The position numbers and the translations under genes were made by a program. DNA of 64,000 nt from Camarhynchus parvulus (taxonomy: Eukaryota; Chordata; Aves; Passeriformes; Thraupidae): assembly GCF_901933205.1 (NCBI RefSeq), contig NC_044574.1, positions 45,603,609-45,667,608 of the forward strand, in the 5' to 3' direction. A model generated the notes under the pieces. The model ran no database searches and had not been told where the DNA came from. It saw only the letters and a program-made list of their open reading frames with translations. How positions within the stretch are numbered: the stretch's first letter is position 1; every line of letters begins with the position of its first letter. Below are positions 60,225 through 64,000 of this stretch, one piece after another.

Positions 60225-60895
60225 TTGAGCACGGCACAGGAACACACACGGTCTGCGGGATGGCGGCCGAGACACGACCGACCTTGCGTTTACTTAGGGC
60301 AGGCTCCGGCAGCGCCCCGAGCCCGCCCGCCGCGGGCGGAGGCACCGCATCCCAGGGATCCCCATCCTGCCTTCCGGAGAACCGCGGCGAGCCGAGGCAT
60401 CCCTCGCCTCTGCGGGAATGACGCCAGCGCTCGCACGCGGCAGCGCCAGGGCTACGTGCGCCAATTACCGCCACAAAGGAGCTTTTACCGCTCTATTATT
60501 AACCCGGGGGCGGCGGGCGCCGCTCCCCCTCCCGCTGCCTCACGCCGGGGACAACATGGCGGCCGCGCCCCCCGCGGCGGGAGGCGGGCAGGGGCGGCGC
60601 GGCGCGGCCCGCCCGGCGGCAGCACCTGCCCGGCCGCGGCGGCGGCTCCCCCGCTGAGCCGGCGGCAGCGCCCGCCCAGGAATTACGAGCCGGCGGGGGG
60701 ATGTCGGAGGATTATGGAGGAGCGGCGCGTCGGCTCCAATTAGGATCAACGCGCCCGCCGCCCCCGCGCCGCCGCCGCAACGGCGGGGGCCGCAGCGCCC
60801 CCTGCCGCCGCCCCGCCGGCCGCCGCTCCCGCGGGGACAATCGCGGGGAGCGGGCAGGCTCGGCTCGGGGTTCAGCGACTTTCGAACTGGAATCT
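60225..60895. promoter_or_regulatory. CpG island, probable promoter
   Basis: The most GC- and CpG-rich part of the window, about 670 bp, with edges that drop sharply. GC boxes (SP/KLF sites) lie at 60334-60339, 60506-60513 and 60591-60597, and a YY1 consensus site at 60552-60562. No TATA box is apparent, as usual for CpG-island promoters. Long overlapping frames on both strands (60036-60743 plus, 59962-60474 minus, 60701-61153 plus) are expected from the composition. The last runs into antisense CR1, so it is not a real protein as drawn. No gene is recognised. The promoter may serve a non-coding RNA, a distant first exon, or a bidirectional pair. Confidence 0.75.
60552..60562 (-). promoter_or_regulatory. 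YY1 consensus site
   Basis: On the minus strand the word is CCGCCATGTTG, an exact match to the YY1 consensus CCGCCATNTTG. In vertebrate promoters this motif usually lies just downstream of the transcription start, with the plus-sense AANATGGCGG often overlapping a start codon. Here the ATG at 60556 opens a frame to 60657 on the plus strand. Confidence 0.65.
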
Positions 60896-60914
60896 CAGGG
60901 TACCTCAGATCCTC

Positions 60915-61555
60915 CTCACGGAATGGTTTGGGTGGGAAGGCAGCTTAACGACCATCTGCGCTCCAACCCCCCGCTATGGGCAAAGGACATCTCTCACTAC
61001 ATCAAGTTGGTCAAAGCCACATCCAGTCTGGCCTCAAATGTTTCCAGGGATGGGGCACCCACAGCCTCTCTGGGCAACCTGTTCGAGTGCCTCACCACGC
61101 GCAGAGCAAAGCATTTCTTACTTCTAACCTTAACCTATCCTCTTTCAGTTTAAAATTGTTGCACTTTACCCTGTCACTGCCGGTCTTGGTAATAAGTCTT
61201 TCTCCATTCCTTCTTACAAGCTCCTTTATGTATATTGAAAGGAGTTGAAAAGGTGTCCCTTGGCTTTGTTGAACTCCATGAGGTTCACACAGGGTCACCG
61301 CTCCAGCCTGTCCAGGTCCTTCCCTTTCCCCAGGCAAATCCACTGCACCCTCTGCTTGCTGTCATCAACAAACCTGCCGAGGCAGCACTGGCCACCACTG
61401 CCTGTAGCAATAAAAAAGGTATCGATCAGTTCCAGTCCCAAAACAGATCCCTGAGATACCTTGTAACCAACCTCCATTTGGACATTGAGCCATTGACTGC
61501 ACAATTACCGGGATGCAGCCATCCAGCCAATTCCTTGTCCAACGAATAATCATGC
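60915..61555 (-). mobile_element. CR1 LINE, truncated and internally deleted
   Basis: From the left, 'cggaatggtttgggtgggaa' and then 'ccagggatggggcacccac' followed by 'gcctctctgggcaacctg' are the antisense CR1 3' end. Near 61236 the order jumps into the reverse-transcriptase region ('tgttgaactccatgaggttc', 'cagcctgtccaggtcc', 'ctgtcatcaacaaac'). The minus-strand protein near 61440-61550 contains DKELAGWLHPG and VNGSMSKWR, the CR1 palm region. So either one copy has an internal deletion of several hundred bases, or two fragments are joined. It begins within about 20-30 bp of the CpG island edge. It is inactive. Confidence 0.94.
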
Positions 61556-64000
61556 TTGTGTGCAGGAATGACTGGCTTTGGGGAACATGAGGTTGTTACC
61601 CCAAAAGCTTCAGCTGGAGCACTTGACAAGCTGGCCAGGGCCACCATTGGCCAGGGCACAGCTGGTTGTGTGGGCACAGGGTGGCCAGTCCCCAGCAGCA
61701 TCCGTGCTCCCTCACTCTGTGTCTGCCTGCATGAAAAGAATACATTCCCCTCAAATTACTCAGCAAGTAATGAGCAGCAGCAACAGCCACTACAGCAATA
61801 TAAATCTATGGGAAAGGATTTTTTCCGTCCCTTTTCTGAGATAAAAATCTCAGAACAGCAGAGGCTACACCGTTGACTAGGCTATTAAAATGATATTTAT
61901 GAGGTAATCACTTATTTTAACTACATAAAATCTATCATGAAAAAAAAGACTCAGGGAATTTTATAATTATCATTTACATTTTCTTAAACCTATTTAACAA
62001 ATCAAATTTTCAATCCCTCCACCCAAAAATACATCAGAAGGAACAGAGAAAGAAAGAGGCAGCAAATGGGCAGCTGAATTATCTCCCATGCAGGGCTGCA
62101 GGGACTCTATTCTGTTTATCCAAAGCCAGTCCCTCCTGTGCACAAGAATGGTCCTTTAATTGGGGCTGGGATGCCTTGTGCAGGTCTGGTGCACCACAAG
62201 CAGTACTTTATGGTGCCCCCAGCACTCAGAAACCCAAAGGAGGAGACAGGGAAGAGAGGAACAGATATGCAAGCAGTCAGCAGAGTTGTTTTGCAATGAA
62301 ATACACTGCTTTGTGCAGTGAAAACATTTTCATTTCTGCAGGAGGGTTGTTGGCAAGGTAAGAGCAGTATTCTCACTCCTGCCCCAGGCCAGCTCATGGC
62401 AGGGGTGAGAAAGTTTCACTCAGGATCCTTCTGGGAGAGAGTCAGGACAGGACTTTTCCTGGATCACTTAAGGTCTAGTGGAGAAGAGATGCTCTTAAGG
62501 AGGCTCTGCAAGCTCAGTGCAACACACAGGCTGTGCCAGAGAGGTGATGGTTTTCCACAGAGCAACCTCTGAACATGCACTTGCAACATTCCCCAAGCAC
62601 AGGTGTTGCTCCATAGCAGCACACCCGTGTGATATCCCACCACTTGCCCTGCTCCTGGCACAGGCATTCCAGCTCTATGCTTCCCCACAGGGAAGGTGGA
62701 AGGTTGTTGAGGCACACAGGTGCAGCCCCACAGGAGGTCACCAGCAGAGCAAGATTTACAGCCAAGGTTTTGGCCAATGCTCTTATCTACCCCAGACCAC
62801 TTACTGTGTGCAGCTTGTTTGGCAGCTGATGGGCTGGGGCTTGGGATCCTCAGCCTAGGGAAAGCAAAGGAAAGGCAAGGCAGCAGCAATGACAGTAGGA
62901 GTTAAAGACAATCCATCCATCATCCATCTATCTGTCCACCCCAGGGACCACAGGTTTTGTCCTGGTTTCCATTAACCCTCCTTTATCCATAAACAGTGCA
63001 ACACCCTGGGCTGTCCGGCCTCTCAGACTTTGCAAGGGTCAGTTACAAAATAACCAAGTAAAATGCAAAAAGTTAAAACAAACACATGATGTATCTTGCC
63101 TCACTGAGGTTCTGTTACACCTTTGGATCTTCCCCCTCAACTCATCTGTACAAGGTAGACATACTGAACTGGTCATTGGTTCTTGGTAATAAATTCATAT
63201 TAATTCAGTAGGTCCCCAGAACTCCAAGTTTGCTATGCCACATGCTTGATCATACTTTTAAATTTAAATTGAAAGAAAACAACTATCTCCCAACTACGCA
63301 AATCAGCTATTTAGAGTGCCAGAATGATCATAGTATGTTCTCAGTGCTAGTGCATACTTTTTTCTTTTTGGAAAGCATCCAGATTATTTTTTGCACTTAA
63401 AAAATATTTTGCTATGCTTTTAGTTTCTGAAGAACTTCCTGAGTACTCTATGTAGGTAGCAGCATGCTGGAGAGCAAGAAGTTTTGAATTCAGTATTACT
63501 AAATCAGTTTGGCATTTGTGGTAAAAAGGTGTAACTTCCATGTCTCTGTTTACATGTAAGCATCTGAATATTCTGAGCAGAGTTTAATGGCTGTGTGGCA
63601 GCAGGGCTCTACAGGTCGAATGTGTCCTGCAGGGACAAGGCATGGAAATGATTCAGCATGTGGTAGATTGTGCCATCAGTACATAGTGGTGGTGAAGCTC
63701 TGTCATTAATAAAAATATATCACTTACAGTAGGTGAAGCTACTTCAGGTATCAGACAGAAAAAAAGCCCCTTATTTCATTCATTCCTACTTCTGCTGAAG
63801 TGCACATTTGTCTCAAGACAAACTTGGCTGTTTTAAAGACATACTAAATCCTTGCAAAAAGGGATTTCATTCTGGAGAGAAGAAAATTGGGCAATACAGC
63901 TGTAAGAGTCATAGAGCAGAGCATATAATGACTCACTATTTATCAACAAAGACACAGCCATGAGCAGGATGTGATGGTCTGGGATGGGCTGATGTCACAG
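61556..64000. other. Non-coding stretch, no gene recognised
   Basis: About 2.4 kb. Several overlapping open frames of 60 to 140 codons lie on both strands at 62116-62905, without recognised domains. A short ATCC-type run is at about 62910-62935. No exon, RNA gene or transposon is recognised. Confidence 0.45.

Noticed and set aside
59962..60474. 170-codon minus-strand frame
   Set aside because: It overlaps the plus-strand frames in the same CpG island and shows no recognisable family. Length is explained by stop-poor composition.
60036..60743. 235-codon plus-strand frame across the CpG island
   Set aside because: The sequence is Arg/Ala/Pro-rich as expected from GC-rich DNA, other frames on both strands are also open, and no known domain is visible.
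60701..61153. 150-codon frame beginning MSEDYGG
   Set aside because: Its second half is antisense CR1, so as a continuous host protein it is implausible. A short first exon ending earlier remains possible but unsupported.
1..64000. CRISPR arrays, operons, bacterial promoters or a prokaryotic defence system
   Set aside because: The repeat content (CR1 LINEs), CpG islands and absence of long coding frames are those of a vertebrate genome. No spaced direct-repeat array is present.

Overview
The window looks like non-coding nuclear DNA from a bird. The main evidence is a set of CR1 LINE retrotransposon copies, most of them 5'-truncated, carrying the CR1 3' end familiar from avian genomes (GGTCCCTTCCAACC followed by CATTCTATGA or CATTCTGTGA). 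There are also older, strongly diverged CR1/L3-like fragments, simple repeats typical of vertebrate DNA, mostly AT-rich sequence, and two distinct CpG islands. The CR1 subfamily mix fits a bird best. A crocodilian or turtle is less likely but is not excluded from sequence alone.

I recognise no host protein-coding exon, rRNA or complete tRNA. Every open reading frame seen is short, overlaps others on the opposite strand, encodes low-complexity protein from a microsatellite, or is a decayed CR1 reverse transcriptase. The window is best read as intergenic or deep-intronic DNA.

Layout: 1-3 kb holds remnants of an ancient CR1/L3-like element. From 3 to 18 kb there is unremarkable sequence. A 189-bp, nearly pure GGGAA array at 18.23-18.42 kb directly abuts a CpG-rich block at 18.5-18.7 kb. 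A second, smaller CpG-rich patch at 20.9-21.0 kb is followed by an AT-rich, homeodomain-site-rich stretch at 21.4-21.9 kb. From 26.8 to 27.7 kb there is a local ~110-bp duplication, a CR1 fragment and a perfect 12-bp hairpin. From 30.4 to 40.8 kb there are one ancient and two avian-type CR1 copies, with a long candidate conserved non-coding block at 36.5-37.15 kb. From 44 to 57 kb there are several more candidate regulatory blocks, including one at 52.7-53.1 kb with a near-palindromic RFX X-box. At 60.2-60.9 kb lies the strongest CpG island, with GC boxes and a consensus YY1 site, flanked immediately by an antisense CR1.

The pattern of few repeats, AT-rich TAATTA-bearing blocks and isolated CpG islands resembles the regulatory surroundings of a developmental gene, but this is inference and no gene can be named. 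I found no convincing undescribed biological system. The items most worth checking are the CpG island at 60.5 kb as an unannotated promoter, the X-box/YY1-like cluster at 53.0 kb, the GGGAA array, and the unidentified repeat pair at 26.8 and 27.6 kb.
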